DNA from: Chara braunii
Lineage: Eukaryota; Streptophyta; Charophyceae; Charales; Characeae
Assembly (NCBI GenBank): GCA_003427395.1
Contig: BFEA01000341.1
Location: 1,359,310-1,423,309 of the forward strand
Reading direction: 5' to 3'
DNA length: 64,000 nucleotides
Made by a program: the position numbers and the translations under genes. The notes under the pieces are model-generated. The model was not told the origin of the DNA, made no database searches, and worked only from the letters and a program-made list of their open reading frames with translations. Position 1 is the stretch's first letter. Each line of letters opens with the position of its first letter. Shown one piece after another: positions 1 through 11,726 of this stretch.

Positions 1-290
1 AAGAGTACTATGACGAGCTCTAGGCTAGGTTCCGCAAAGTTTCGACTTTTACAAAATGCGATCTTTGAAAAAAAAAATTTGCGAGATAGAATAGAGATGC
101 GATTTTCAGAAAAGAACTAAATCCCGTTTCTGATAATATGGCAACCTTTGAATATGCCTAACGCAATATTGGTAGGCTTCGCAAGATTTTGGTTTCAAAA
201 AAAAAATTTGCGAGATAGAATGGAAATTCGATTTTCAGAAAAAGAATAATTCCAGTTTCCGAGAATATGACCACTTCTATCGTTATCCCA
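1..290. repeat. Diverged 129-bp tandem duplication
   Basis: The block reading GCGAGATAGAAT followed by a GATTTTCAGAAAA stretch occurs at about 81 and again at about 210, a period of 129 bp. Each copy is preceded by a run of ten or so A residues. It is AT-rich and no coding frame is supported. It may be the edge of a longer satellite that continues upstream of the window. Confidence 0.7.
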
Positions 291-292
291 AT

Positions 293-500
293 ATGCCTAG
301 AGAACGAAATACTAACATCAGAAATTTCAGCTATGTATGCGAAATATCAGAGAAACGAAATGCTACTATCAGGAATTTTCAGACAAAACGAAATGCGATT
401 TATCAGAAATTTTCAGATATTTGTTACGTAAAATACCAATATCAGAAATTTTCAGGTAAAATGAAATGCGAATATCAGAAATTTTCAGATAGTTGTTGCG
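293..500. repeat. Short degenerate tandem array, unit ending TATCAGAAATTTTCAG
   Basis: Five degenerate units end in ATCAGAAATTTTCAG and most begin with ACGAAATGC. They lie between about 302 and 488. The small open frame across them (293-565) is a product of the repeat and not a gene. The following stretch (500-1080) shows no repeat or coding signal I can support. Confidence 0.65.
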
Positions 501-1080
501 ATATTTTTTTTTTTCTTCAGAGATTTGACGAAGTCCTACTTGATTTACTAACGAGTGATCAATAGATCAAGCAAGCTGGCTACTTGATTGAGCGGGTCCT
601 CTGAATGAGAGGTCCGCTCCGATGCCAAACTGTTGCATACTGTAACGGTGCAGACCAGAACAAGAACCAACCTCTCAATACAAAGTATAAGATAGCACAG
701 CGGAAGACTTAGATACCAGTGATCCGAACAATCAAGATTGCAATGCAACCCTGAACATACATCATCATCATCGTTACATGGTGTGGATGGGGTCTGGTGC
801 TTCACACAGGAAGACTGCGCCAGCCCCTACCATACACAGACGAAGAAGAAGGGGGTTAGACAAAGAGGAGGGGAAGATGGGAATGTCGTCAACACCAAGT
901 CTTCGGCACAGGCCCAAATAGTCCCTCGTCGAAATGTCTGAATCCCAAATGTCAAGTCTGGATCCAATGTCGTCAAGTCTCAAGTCACGACTCTCTTTCT
1001 GTAGTAGTCCGCTGATACTGGAAGTCAGGTGGTGAGAGGGGAAGAAGAGATGGTGGACTTAGAAGAAGAGGAAGAAGAAC

Positions 1081-1400
1081 TCTCTCTCTCTCTCTCTCAG
1101 TCCAGTACTAACCTGTGAAGTTGGCGCCTTGATGCAGGTACCTCGAAGATGGAGCTGGAGCTATGGCGCCACAGGTAAGTCTCGCTGGCCTCCGCCAACC
1201 ACCCTCCCAACTCTACGATCTACCACCTACTGGCGCCCAGCGCTGAAGACTACTGCTATGGCTATGGGCGCCCAGCGCCGAAGACTACAGCTAACGCTGA
1301 AGACTACTGCCTAGCGCTGAAGACTACTGCAGCGCTCCTCCTGAGTGCTGCGGCCGAATCCTGAAGACTACTCGTGCCTACTGACAACTACCTACCCGTG
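1081..1400. repeat. CT microsatellite and GCTGAAGACTAC repeats
   Basis: A (CT)n run of about 18 bp starts at 1081. From about 1235 to 1395 the motif GAAGACTAC recurs five or six times, usually preceded by CGCT or CGCC and followed by TGC. Small ORFs over this stretch are repeat-driven. Confidence 0.6.
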
Positions 1401-1539
1401 AAGTGCATGGGACTATCCTATGTACCACTCGGGTCTGCCTCCTGACTGCAGGCGAGCAGTCCAGGAGGCTGCTCTTGCCAATGCCGCAGGGAGGCAGGGG
1501 CTGCCGCTGCAGCTCCTGCTCGAGCTGGCGTGAGGAACA

Positions 1540-1790
1540 GGCCAGAAATAGCCTGTTCCCGAAACCCAGTTTTCGTGCCCGAGTCTTAGGGCAGGTCGAA
1601 ACAATGAGGGCCTGAAAATGGCCCTCTGTTTCAGGCTGAAAAGCCTCTGGGCCTGAAAAATAGGCTGAAAGCGGAATAGGGCCTGCAGGCCCTCGTTTTC
1701 AGTTTCAGGATGAAACGACCGGGGCCTGTAAGCCCTATTTCTTAGGCTTTTAGGCTGAAAGTGCGGGACGGGCCCTGTAGGCACGTGTGG
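1540..1790. repeat. GGCCTGAAA-type palindromic repeat cluster
   Basis: GGCCTGAAA, GGCTGAAA and their complements (TTTCAGCC, TTTCAGG) are interspersed at 15-40 bp intervals. The segment is full of short potential stem-loops. There is no credible coding frame. Confidence 0.5.
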
Positions 1791-1880
1791 CTACGCAGTA
1801 TGCCACAGGCACACAAGTGGCATTCAGGAGGTCTTGGGTTCAATCCCCATTGGCCTCATGTACCTTCCTGGGCATGCTTG
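1790..1880 (+). repeat. Possible tRNA-derived SINE remnant
   Basis: The sequence GGTTCAATCCCC near 1848 matches a pol III B box. A TGGCTACGCAGT sequence about 55 bp upstream is a weak A-box match. The spacing fits a tRNA-derived SINE head, but no full tRNA fold and no 3' tail is visible. The next stretch (1880-3040) holds only A-rich tracts, including repeated ACAAAA at about 2490-2510, and no gene I can support. Confidence 0.4.
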
Positions 1881-3047
1881 GCGCCCGCCAACTAGAGATA
1901 GCCCGTTGGTCCCCCCACTGATGGTCATAGGAGGAGGGGTAATCGGTGAGGCACAGCGACTGGCCACTCAGATGATGCTCGGTCCCTCTGCTACCGGCTG
2001 TCCCCTGGCCGGTGTCCCCCATTGGGGGTTCCCTACAATCAAGGCCACCCTGGGCTGAAAAGGCCACCCGTTGTCAGATTAGACACAACATTGAATTTAC
2101 CTGTGCTGGTTAGTCCGATGATAATACCTCAAGGCCATCGCCCTACCTCCGAACCTGTTTTTGCCGACCCTGATTTTCACTGCGCACCGAGTTTGGCCGA
2201 GCCGGGGCCGTTTCATCTAAGAAATAATGAGGGGAAAAAAAAGAGAAAAAAAAAGGAAAAAAACAGACTTCCTGAACGCCTTGATTGCCACCAGATACAT
2301 TCTATGAGGTGCCTATGTGACTGTGCCCTCAGTGAGAACGTGCACGGGAAAAAACACAGAAAAGCAACGAAAAAAATAAATGAATCCCTTGTCCCGTGAT
2401 TGCGGGCGGATACATCACGCTACAGCAGTCAGACAGTTACGTGCCACCCGTGAAACACGCCCTGCCTGGCTGGCAGGGCGAACTCGAAACAAAAACAAAA
2501 ACAAAAACGAACTGCAATCCCTTGTCCGACATAGTGGCCAGATACATTCGTCAAAGCACTGGTATAACTTCCACCCTCGTGAGGGCCTTCCCCGACATCC
2601 CTGGAGTGGGGACTCTTTGTTTTCTTTCGTTTTTTTTTTTTCGTTTTTTCCTTTTTGTTTTGCCTGTCGCGCCGCTCGGCCAAAAAATATTTTCAGCAGG
2701 CCCTTGTCGGTGGTGACCGCAACTTTCCAGGACGCCCTCCTTCGATTGGCGGTCCCATTTCTGTCGGGCCCTGTGCCATATGCCCTCATGAAGGGAAGCC
2801 ATCTTTCTGCAATGCCCCCGCAGACGTGAGGCGCTACAAATTCAAATTCAATTTCAAACTGTGCCCTTCTTGACGCGGCCGCTACGTGGTTGTCGACGCG
2901 GCGCCGCCGCAGAGAAGCTGGTGGATTGCAACGTGTCCTCTGCATGCTTGATGTTTTCGCGTGGGCGATCACACGTGGGTGCCACTCACCTTCTTTGTTC
3001 TCCGTCTGCTTCGTCTCCTTTGTCTTCATATGTCCACTTCCCTGCGA

Positions 3048-3049
<2 letters not shown>

Positions 3050-3082
<33 letters not shown>

Positions 3083-3100
3083 AGAAAGGGTGAGTTCGTG

Positions 3101-3153
<53 letters not shown>

Positions 3154-3262
3154 CGAAGTTGCAAATAGGGAATGAATCTTCCCGTGTTCGTGGAAATATA
3201 CGTTCAGGTGTTGCAAATTGCTGGCCCGCAAAGTAGTCACAGAGAGAGAGAGATAGAGATAG

Positions 3263-3332
<70 letters not shown>
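3050..3332. repeat. Microsatellite cluster (GT, GA, CT, GATA)
   Basis: In order: (GT)n at about 3050-3068, (GA)n at 3069-3086, (CT)n at about 3104-3149, then a mixed (GA)n/(GATA)n tract at 3240-3332. Several apparent ORFs crossing this region are dipeptide-repeat artefacts. Confidence 0.95.
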
Positions 3333-3334
<2 letters not shown>

Positions 3335-3359
3335 GGCTTTCGGAGCGCCTCCAACGGCA

Positions 3360-3640
3360 GTAAGGGCGTGCTAAAAAGTTGGATAGTACCGGTAGGGGCA
3401 TCCCGAAAATTTTCCCGCTGGCTTTTAACGGCCATCCGGTAGGGGTATGCCGCAAATTAGGGACCGGTACTGGTAGGGGCGTGACGAAAAGATTTGAGGC
3501 CCAAACGACACCAGGGTCTTATGGAAAATTTGAACCCTGCTCAGAGGGGCGCGACAGGGTAAACCGGCCATCAGAGGGGCGCGACGTGAAATAACGCAAA
3601 ATACAGGGGCGCCAGACAAATTTTCCCTTTTTTCGTCGGC
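3360..3640. repeat. Repeats of a GGGGC-GTGAC / GGGGCGCGAC motif
   Basis: The motif CAGAGGGGCGCGAC occurs twice (about 3541 and 3571). Related GTAGGGGCATCCCG, GTAGGGGTATGCCG and GTAGGGGCGTGACG blocks precede it at 40-60 bp spacing. This is degenerate tandem structure; no gene is supported. Confidence 0.5.
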
Positions 3641-3781
3641 CTCCAGCCCTGCCCCGAGCCCCGTGTTTTCAGGAGTAGGCTACTAGATGGACTTTGCGTT
3701 TGCCTGTGAAAGGTATATATAAAAAAAAAAAGAACAAAACGAAATGCAAAAAAAAAGAAAAAAAGAACAAAACAGAACACA

Positions 3782-3862
3782 GGGCCTAGCTCCACTACTC
3801 CCACACGCACAAAAGATGAAAAATATGGCAGTGTATCTTTCCATGTTCTGGCGCAAGATTCA
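3782..3862 (+). repeat. Dispersed repeat, copy 1 (second at 12506-12592)
   Basis: An ~80-bp block running from a GGGCCT/CTC start through GCACAAAAGA, ATATGGC and a GTTCTxGC end recurs at about 12506-12592 in the same orientation, with scattered substitutions. Both copies are preceded by long A/T homopolymer-rich tracts. It is probably a fragment of an unidentified transposon. Confidence 0.6.
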
Positions 3863-4069
3863 GTCTTATTTTGCACATCTGGAGAGTAGTGGAGCCAGTC
3901 CCACAGTATTGGGTAACGGCTTCTGACGTGAAAAGGGAACCAGGATGTCGGAAGCACATTCTGGGTCTCGCTTCGGGCAGTCAAAATTGGAATGACACAC
4001 AGAAGATTTGCAGGGCCTGTTAACACTACCTGTAGGACTTTTTGGGCCTCGTCGCACCACAGTCGAAAG

Positions 4070-4445
4070 GCACAAAAATTCGACAGATGTCAGAACAAAT
4101 TCGACAGCCTCCATTCGACAGTTTGCCCCCTTTTCGCAGCACAGCACTGTAGAGTGCACGCGCTTGTGAAAACAAGATGGAAAAAGACGGACGCGCCTGA
4201 GGGTACGACAAGCATTAGTCCATCCCGACCTTACCCCCACTCACCAAATTTCGAAGGGAAGTACACGGTGCAGCCAAGGAGTGTCGAAAGCATCGGAGTA
4301 GCAGGCTGGGGATTGAACAACTTTCGACAGTAGGTGTCGAGAAGCATTCTCTGACAACTGGCGAATTTTCTTCACATCTCCAACTTCGACAGCCTGTGTG
4401 GCGAAGTGAAACTGCCGAAAATCGCATTTTCGACAGTGGTTCGGC
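4070..4445. repeat. TTCGACAG-rich segment
   Basis: TTCGACAG occurs at least six times between about 4078 and 4437 with irregular spacing. Related GTCGAAAG and GTGTCGA words occur between them. No coding frame or element boundary is visible. Confidence 0.4.
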
Positions 4446-4500
4446 GAGGCCCTTTCACTTTTTCACAGAAGATAGCTGCGGTCAGATACATCCAAGTCTG

Positions 4501-4705
4501 AGTACACCCTAATTTGAGAAAGAAAAGAAAAACCGCAACGGGACTGTCAGAAATACCCGTGGCACAGCCGCTGCACAAGGGTGACACAGAATTAGGGCAT
4601 GGAGGGCTCCGATGCCATGAGATACCGGCGTGCTAGTGGGAGTACACCCTAAATCACAAAAGAAAAACAAAAGCACAGCCGGACTGGACTGTCAGAAACA
4701 CCCGT
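4501..4705. repeat. Direct repeat pair, AGTACACCCTAA to ACCCGT
   Basis: Two ~62-bp copies at 4501-4560 and 4641-4705 share AGTACACCCTAA, an A-rich AGAAAAACAAAA-like middle and GGACTGTCAGAAA-ACCCGT at the end. The 80 bp between them are unique. The following stretch to 5420 holds no feature I can support. Confidence 0.65.
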
Positions 4706-5420
4706 TTTTGTAGATTCACATGACTTGTAACTCACACACATACACACTGTTTTTTTCACAGCAGCATTTTTGTAAGGGGAGGGGCGGGTTGTGCTACCAT
4801 ACCCCGCCTCTTCCCTTTTTTTTTCTGACCCCTATTTTTTGCCATGCTCGCGCGTGCATGCGCGTGCGCTTTGCACTGCACGTGGCCACAGTGCGCACGT
4901 GATACGCCGCATGTATGCTTTATATTCTTGATTTGACATTCATCAGGATTCTATTCTGATCAGTACTTGGCCCAGCTATCGATGCCGAGCCTGAAAATGG
5001 GCTGCCTGCCATTTCACGCCTACCCGCCAGCGCAACAAGAAAAAATTGTTTTGGCTGGCGGCGCCAGCCTTTGAGGGCTGGTACCCCGAGCCTCTGGAAG
5101 TTGCGGGGCGTTAACGACAATGCCCCATGGCCGATGTATGATATGTTGCTCTCAATAAGGTGCATGGCTTGTGACGTTTTCCCTACAATTGCTGAAAATT
5201 GAGTCTCAAATCGAGGGTTTCATAGTTTTGGGGTTCATAAGTGTCGGCTGGAGTTATCTCCTTCAGGGTTGGAGCTCCTCCCTGCGAGGGTTACCCAAGG
5301 TGGGAGGTGTTATTCTTGAAAGGGCAGGGGTGGTATCGAAGGTTTGTCCTCTTCTGGGCGAGGCTAATCTGGGGTAGGATCAGCTATGGCGGTTGGGGAG
5401 AGGGGACAAGGGGTAGGCGG

Positions 5421-5695
5421 GGTACTTATCCTCGTAACGCCTATCATCATCTCAGTTAGTCGAGACCAACCAGTGACTCACGCCCTGTACTCGCCCACCA
5501 CAGCCCTAGTCTGTCACACGCAGTCTAGCTGATATTAAGGGGGGTACTTATCATCAAACGCCTATCATCATCATTAGTTGATCCTGACCAACCAGGGACT
5601 CTCGCCCTCTACTCACCCACCACAGACCTAGCTGATATTAAGGGGGATACTTATCATCGGACGCCTATCATGATTATCAGTTGATCATGACCTCC
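5421..5695. repeat. Three-unit tandem repeat (~100-122 bp)
   Basis: Units start with GG(T/A)TACTTATC at 5421, 5543 and about 5645. Each contains CGCCTATCATSAT and GTTGATC-type words; the first two continue with GACCAACCAG, a CTCACCCACCACAG block and GCTGATATTAAGGGG. The third unit is partial. Confidence 0.8.
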
Positions 5696-5699
5696 ACCC

Positions 5700-6010
5700 A
5701 GCCCCATGGCTGTGTATGTGTGTATGTATTCTATATCATGGATGTGTGCCCGTGGGTGTATGCTTGTAATGTGTATGTGGACCCGATTTCATAGCAGACG
5801 CTGCTCCCCACCATGGAGCATCTGCAAGGTGAGTACTGAGTACTGGTGAGAGGTGCTCTTATCACCTCCACTAGTACATGTCTGTGTGTGTGTGTGTACC
5901 TTGAGCTATATATGTGTGTGTATAGTCGGTGTGTATGGTATGTGAAAGACTATGTGTGTATGGTATGTGATAGACTATGTATCATGGTTGTGCTATCTGG
6001 GGTGATATCT
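5700..6010. repeat. TG-rich low-complexity region
   Basis: Imperfect TGTGTATG repeats run across the block (about 5710-5790 and 5880-5990). A fragment at about 5802 (GACGCTGCTCCCCACC) resembles part of the hairpin-headed SINE described below at 44158. The small ORF here is repeat-driven. Confidence 0.6.
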
Positions 6011-6330
6011 CATGTATGTGGGTTTATGTGGTAGAGACAGGCCTATCTGGACAGGACCCCCCTTGAAGTCCGGAACCGGACTCGACCCTGTGACCTACAA
6101 TATGAAACTGGAGGGTTCTACCACATGCACTACCGTAGGAAATGGACATAATGTGTATAATGTCTGGGCTGGGGGAGATCATCAGAGCAACCAAAGCCAA
6201 CAACAACCAGCAACCAATGTGAACCAGCATACAACACCCATGGACTGGCCCCCTGGGTGGTGTGCAGGCAGTGTCTGTAATAGTACCATGCGTCATCCCA
6301 GGGGAGTGTATGTCCAGCCGTGCGTCATCC

Positions 6331-6494
6331 TAACGCCCTGCTGCGGAGTTTTGAACCCGCAGCTTCATACCATAATGCGCATCCTAACGCCCTGCCGGTG
6401 TCCATGCGCGAGGCTGCGGAGTTTTGAACCCGCAGCTTCATACCATAATGCGCATTTCCAACCGGTGCTCTAACCACTGAGCTACATCAACTGG
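6331..6494 (-). repeat. tRNA-derived SINE with an internal duplication
   Basis: Read on the minus strand from 6494, the sequence starts GATGTAGCTCAGTGGTTAGA, a near-perfect A box in a tRNA D-arm. About 45 nt later comes CTGCGGGTTCAAAACTCCGC, a T-arm with a B box. The T-arm block and its flank (CTGCGGAGTT to AATGCGCAT on plus) are duplicated at 6341-6382 and 6414-6455. The head is shared with the copy at 43452, so this is a family and not a single tRNA relic. No 3' A-tail is evident. Confidence 0.75.
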
Positions 6495-6970
6495 ATTATG
6501 CTTGAGCCCTTTTGGTTTTGGCGGGAAACCATTTTAAGTTGAGAAAACTATCCTACTGTAGATTTCTCAACTTACGTGCCTTTCTTTTTTTGTTTTTTTA
6601 GACATCATTACATCCTGAAATGGAGGAACTCTGACAGCTGTGTTTGGCTCTCTCGCATCAAACTCTCTTCCTTCTTTGGGCAATGAACGCATTTGGCCAT
6701 CCATGTTGTCCCAGTCCATTTTGCAAATGGTGACCTCCTGTCCCCTCACCACGGGGAGTATCCCTTTTTCACGGTTTCATTCACTCCAACTGTGCCAGAC
6801 GTGTTTCATTTCTCCGAGTTAGTAATAAAAATTAAGGAGAAAAGCTGTTTCTAACTTTCTAGCGTTTTTTTCCAGTTTTTTTTATTTCTTGTTTCGAATT
6901 TATTAATGTTGAAATGGTGTCACACTGTTGCGTTTTCTAAATTTAACTTGGGCGGTGGGACTTCACCCCT

Positions 6971-7545
6971 GGGGCCAGGACCCACTAGCCAAGTTTTGCA
7001 ACTTCCTCGCCGCATTTTCAACCATGTGTGGCTTCAAGTGACAAGTACCAGACGTTGATCCAATTTCATCTGCATGGTCGTTAACATTTCAAGTATGGGG
7101 GTGCACAGAGGGCGACGCTGCAACCAATGATAGGATTTTTGTTTTTTTTGTTGTTTTGCTTTTACGTTGCTGCATTGAAGCGGGCGCCAACTTGCATTGT
7201 TATGGTTTTCAAAGTGGGGGGGTGATTTTGCCACTTCGGTTTCCTATTTTTGAATGCAGAAATGACACTTTCACATTGCGAAAATAGAAAGCATTGAGTG
7301 CCTCTGACATGGTGCCTCCGCCCCTAACGGGCTGCTCAGTAGGAATATTGTTTCATTGGTTTGATGCAAAAACCATATCACAGTTTTGCACTACTATGTA
7401 CGCTTCTTTCCGGTCATCCTTGTCAGAGAGACACTTTTTCATTTACTTTCAACAACAACAAATGACTTTTGCCTTTTTAAAATGATTATTTTAACCGCGT
7501 CACCCAAGTTGTAAGACTTGGCTAACGGGTCCAAGCCCCTGGGCT
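6971..7545. repeat. Inverted-repeat-flanked debris element
   Basis: CCTGGGGCCAGGACCC-ACTAGCCAAGT with a following CAACTT at 6968-7004 matches the complement of 7507-7545. The arms are ~38 bp with several mismatches and 500 bp apart. The interior is AT-rich with no coding signal. It could be a decayed non-autonomous DNA transposon; no target duplication is recognised. The flanking 6495-6970 stretch is unassigned. Confidence 0.4.
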
Positions 7546-7674
7546 TTTCAAAAAGGGAAAAAAAAGAAGAGGGAAAAAAAAAGGGAATCTGGGCTCGCAG
7601 CAAAGGAGGGGGAGTGGCTAAGGTTATTCCAGCCCTATTGGGGAGAAGCATGTGTGGATGTGAATGTGTGTGTG

Positions 7675-7702
7675 TTTTTTTTTTTTTTTTTTTTTTTTTT
7701 GC

Positions 7703-7745
<43 letters not shown>
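7675..7745. repeat. Poly-T tracts
   Basis: Two runs of T (about 7675-7700 and 7707-7745) are separated by GCAAAA. In an assembly these lengths are unreliable. If read as the complement they could be the A-tails of minus-strand retroposons, but no body is recognisable next to them. Confidence 0.8.
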
Positions 7746-7747
<2 letters not shown>

Positions 7748-7759
7748 GGCGCAGTGCCC

Positions 7760-9360
7760 AAGGCTCCAATTATGAGATTGATTACAACACCTATACGCAC
7801 ACCTCTTCCCATAGGGCGGGAAGAGCCTCAGCCACTGCTCCCCTGGAGACAACTTCCCTGTATAACACGAATATGGCATAGTCACGGGGCATCGATTGCT
7901 TCCCCAGTGAGGAAGGATTAGCCCCGTTGTGTGCGGAATCAATCTCTGCCCTACGAGACTCCTCAATTATCCCTACTTCAATCTTCTGCACAGTGAGGAG
8001 TAGGGGAGATACAAATAGGGCAAAGAGAGTGATAACAGGGCCAGAAAGTTTAGTAGTTCCTCAGAAATTGCGACGAGCTTCCCCTAGACAACAGTAGTTA
8101 ACACAGACGCAAACCAAAGGGGAGCCCACTAATTGGGAGAAAATTCAAATCTGTACGTAAAGATCATCAAACCAAGTCAAACCCTAAACGATGATGACCA
8201 AGGATTGAATATAGTCCCATGAGATGGGCTGAAATCAAGCACCACAAGAGAGGAAGAATTCACCAAACTAGGGGGATCAACACAGATGAGAGAAAAAAGG
8301 GGAGCGGGGGGAGAAAACAACCAAGCAGTCACCCCTGCCTCCCAAACCCCCTCTCCACAGCCTCTCTTCTTCCTCCCGAATCCCACGGGAACAACTCATC
8401 ATCCTTCCACCCGTCACCGCATCCCCAGATCAGCATCAACTCATACACGCAGAATTTTCATGCGAGAGGGCGGGAAGAGATCGAATAGCCCTCACCATAG
8501 TAGCTGACCCATCGACAGATCTTGGTTGGACGCCGATTGTGTCGATCGTTGTGAGCAAGACAGTCATGGCTGGAACTTGTATTTCAGATGTCATCGTCAG
8601 AATCGATGTTGTCGTCATTGGAAAAATTGTTGATGTTGATGATGTCATCGCGGATGGCACTGTTGATGTGGATATCGTTGACGAGCTTATCGCGGTTGTT
8701 GGAGTTGTTCTGTGGATTGTTGGTGTAGAATAGGATGTCTTTGTCATACCCGTTGTTGATGCTGTTGGAGTTATCTCTGTTGTTGATGTCTTCAGCTCAA
8801 CCGCTGTTGGCACTGATCTCGGTCGTTATTGTGTGTGTTGTTGCCGCCAAGGCTCCTTCAGCTCGTTTACCAGCAGATCGTGACATCATCTCAGCACACA
8901 CCTTGTCCCCTTCTCCGTAGAGCTCATATCAATGGGGTATGAGTTCATCCACCGTCTGCCAGTCAACGAGATGTGCCTATAGTTCGTCAGGCCCCTCCTC
9001 TATCTCCCAAAGCCCGTTGAGCATTTGTTGGATCATGCCCTCCAGCCATGAGGTCATCGAGATTGCCCCCCGACCAACCTCTGACCAATCTTGAGCTGTG
9101 CAAGAGAGAAGTACCATCTCCTGCAATCGGCGGCGGCCATCATGCAAAACCAAAAGCCAAGAATCCGCAGCGTGTCGTAGCTCCGCGTTTGAAGCCATCT
9201 CCATCTCCTTTCTCCGTATCGCGTATTACCGCAAGAGCACCCTCGCACTGCTGGTCCTGAGGTTAGTTCACCTCGTTTCAGCTTCCTCCCTCACAACGCA
9301 CGAGCTATGGAACCGTCTATGCCCTCCTCACCCGCCCCACCTTGCTCGGTCGTCGTGAAA
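7760..9360 (-). other. Unassigned stretch with possible decayed minus-strand coding remnant
   Basis: No recognisable domain. On the minus strand between about 9250 and 8430 there are discontinuous frames. One has an acidic/aliphatic stretch (start near 9204, with the words EMVLLSCTAQ and AISMTSWLEG). It is followed by an Asn/Asp-rich low-complexity stretch across 8880-8540, where GTTGAT-like trinucleotides dominate the plus strand. The frames shift and carry stops. A truncated transposon gag or unknown protein is possible. Ty3-A is inserted at its upstream edge (9362). The plus-strand ORFs here are weaker. Confidence 0.25.
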
Positions 9361-9366
9361 GCTATG

Positions 9367-11726
9367 TGACGCCCAACCTCACGCCCAGCGCGACTTCCTG
9401 ATCGGAGTGGGATGTGGGCCTGGAAGCGCGAAAAGGGGTGTGCCAAGGGTTTTTGGGAAAGTGGGGGTGGAGTCCCAGGTTGGAACTGAGATCTCATGTG
9501 GCAAAGTTTCAAGGGCATAGATGTAATAGGGCTAAGGGCGAGTTACTTCCGGTCTGTTGGCGTTCCATGTCGTGCAACATAAGACAGATGGCATGCGCGG
9601 TGCATTCAAGGCCGTCCGATCCATCTCTTGTGGCGGCGGCGGTTCGGGGAGAGGTCTGCCCGGGATGGTTGTGATTCCGATGAGTCGGGCCTTCGGGTGC
9701 AGACACGTGGTGTCTGTCGTCGCGCGTGTGGGTTAGGCCCTCTAGTTTCGGGGGATCATCGGTTTCCGTGTCGCCGGCAATTTCCGCAAGGCGTGCGGGG
9801 CCAGTACGAGGCGATGGAATTCCACGGAACCACCGTGAGTTGGTGATACGGGAGGAGGAGACAGAAGGGAGGGAAATTGGTAGAGATAACGACGAAGCTG
9901 GGGGATATGAAGTATTGCGTGTTGTCTGAAGTGGGAAAATCGGGGCACCTTGGATCACTCATTGTGGCACAGTGAAACTCCCAGGGGCACAATCGATTCT
10001 CGGTTAGGCAGGGGAATTCCGGGTATCTTTGCCTAATACATTCTCTCACCCAAGGGGCAAGGGGATTTTCCGATGTGATATCGTAAACTCCTATCCGTTT
10101 AGGTGCGTGAGGGAAGGGAAATTCCCGCCTACCCGATATCGAAGGTGTCAAGTTCGTTAATGGTCGTGAATCAGTGCGCATGGATACGTGTAGGCTGCGC
10201 AGATCAGATCGCGCTTACACGCATCCCCGCGAGGTATTCGCTTGTTTCTGGACAAACAACTACCCAATCATCTAATCACTCCGTGATCCACACGCAATCG
10301 CTCCTGAGCTATCAGGCATCGCAACAACAACGGTGGCTCAAAAATAATAAACAGCAATGGAAGCGGTAATGACGACTACGCAAAAGTTTCTATTATGCTC
10401 ATGAGTGTATCAAAAGGACAAGCAAAGGCAAGGACCAGACAAAAGAAAAGCAACGGACATGACATTCATTCATCCATTCCTTCAACACACACACAACAAA
10501 CGAGATCAAGATCAATCGCAAAATGAGTGCGGGTTGAAACCAAGACAAGGATTCCGAAGACAGAAGAAAATAGGCGAGTCGCCCTAAGCCGAAATCAAAA
10601 TTTATATACAAAAGCAAGGAGGGAGAGAAGACAAAGAAAACTCCAAATCCACGTCCATCAACCTCAGCTCCCTCTTCCTCTCTCTCTCTCTCTCTCCGAT
10701 GTGGACAGTCCGTCGTCACACGCCAACCCACGAAGTCGTCACCCCGCTTAGTCCTCCTGCACCCGTCAGGTTCGCCCGCGCCCGCAGTCCGTCGTGGCCC
10801 GTGTCAACCCCGCACGTTCGGCACCAGCTCGTCGGGTCGCTCGACTCCCACTTCAATTCACCTCTTACTTCGCTCGCGAGCCGACCCTCACTGATCGCGC
10901 TCCCCGAGCTTCCAATACCTAGTTAAGAGAGTTATCTAATTGCGCAACCGGAATTTATAGCGTGCATGCATGTGCGAAGAACATGAAATTGCAAGGACTT
11001 AGAAAGGAGATTAGGAGAGGGACCGCCTGCGTTCTGCATGGCCAGATCGCGGCGCGGGGGACGTAGCCAATCTCCACGCATCGATCCGAGCATGCAGGCC
11101 GCGGGCTAACTAGGCACAACGAAAGGAGGAAAAAGTAGAGCGGGAAAGACGAAGTTCAAGAAGAAAGATACAGTTACAATGACGCCCGCCCAAAATTACA
11201 GTTACACACATGATTAAGGGCGCCGACCAATCAGAGCTCCGTTGCAGCCGCAAAAAAAAACGCGTAAGCAAAAAGCGTTGCGCGACAAAAAAAAATCCTA
11301 AATTCGTAAATTCCTATCTAATTAAGAAAAAACGAAAAGCACAAATTCTGAAAGGAAAGTCCGAAATTCCGAGAGTCATTGGGGCTCGACAAGATTCAAA
11401 AAGAAAATTCAAAAAGAACGAAGCAAAAATTTTTGCGCGGTCTCCGCGCCTAAGATCCGACAACAACACAGAAAAGAACCGGCGTCAACCATTATTAATC
11501 GCGCCTGGTCGGCGTGACAACCACTCGATCAATCATCCCGGGACTTGTCCGGCTCTAAATCCAGCCATCCGAAAAGAAGCGACGAAAGAGAAAAGTCAAA
11601 AAAGCGAGGACACTGATGCAATTCTCCCCTAATCCCGATCTCCCGTAATTGGTCCATCCTTCCTAGCTTAGGACCCCTCATTGTTATCACGTAGAAAATC
11701 GCGAGAATAGGAATCGGTTCGTCACA
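9367..11726 (-). repeat. Ty3-A 3' LTR (left copy)
   Basis: This ~2.36 kb segment is repeated at 21704-25554. On the element strand it begins TGTGACGAACC (11726) and ends GGGCGTCA (9367). It differs from the right copy by indels in the first kilobase: about 80 bp near 9560-9645 is present only here, and an ~80-bp block near 22310 is present only in the right copy. Small ORFs inside (for example 11210-11632, Lys-rich) are not supported as genes. A (CT)n tract lies at 10678-10698. No polypurine tract is visible just inside the 11726 boundary. Confidence 0.85.

Noticed and set aside
2415-3164. 249-codon minus-strand ORF
   Set aside because: Its start runs through (GA)n and (GT)n microsatellites, giving RERERE and HTHTHT repeats; no domain elsewhere.
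5421-5695. CRISPR-like array
   Set aside because: Units are long, degenerate and without unique spacers between constant repeats; the genome is eukaryotic.
8436-8813. 125-codon minus-strand ORF rich in Thr/Ser
   Set aside because: It is the out-of-frame reading of a GTTGAT-type low-complexity stretch and has no domain.
11210-11632. 140-codon Lys-rich ORF present identically at 23549-23971
   Set aside because: It lies in LTR sequence and the identity reflects the suspected assembly duplication; no domain and an A-rich source.
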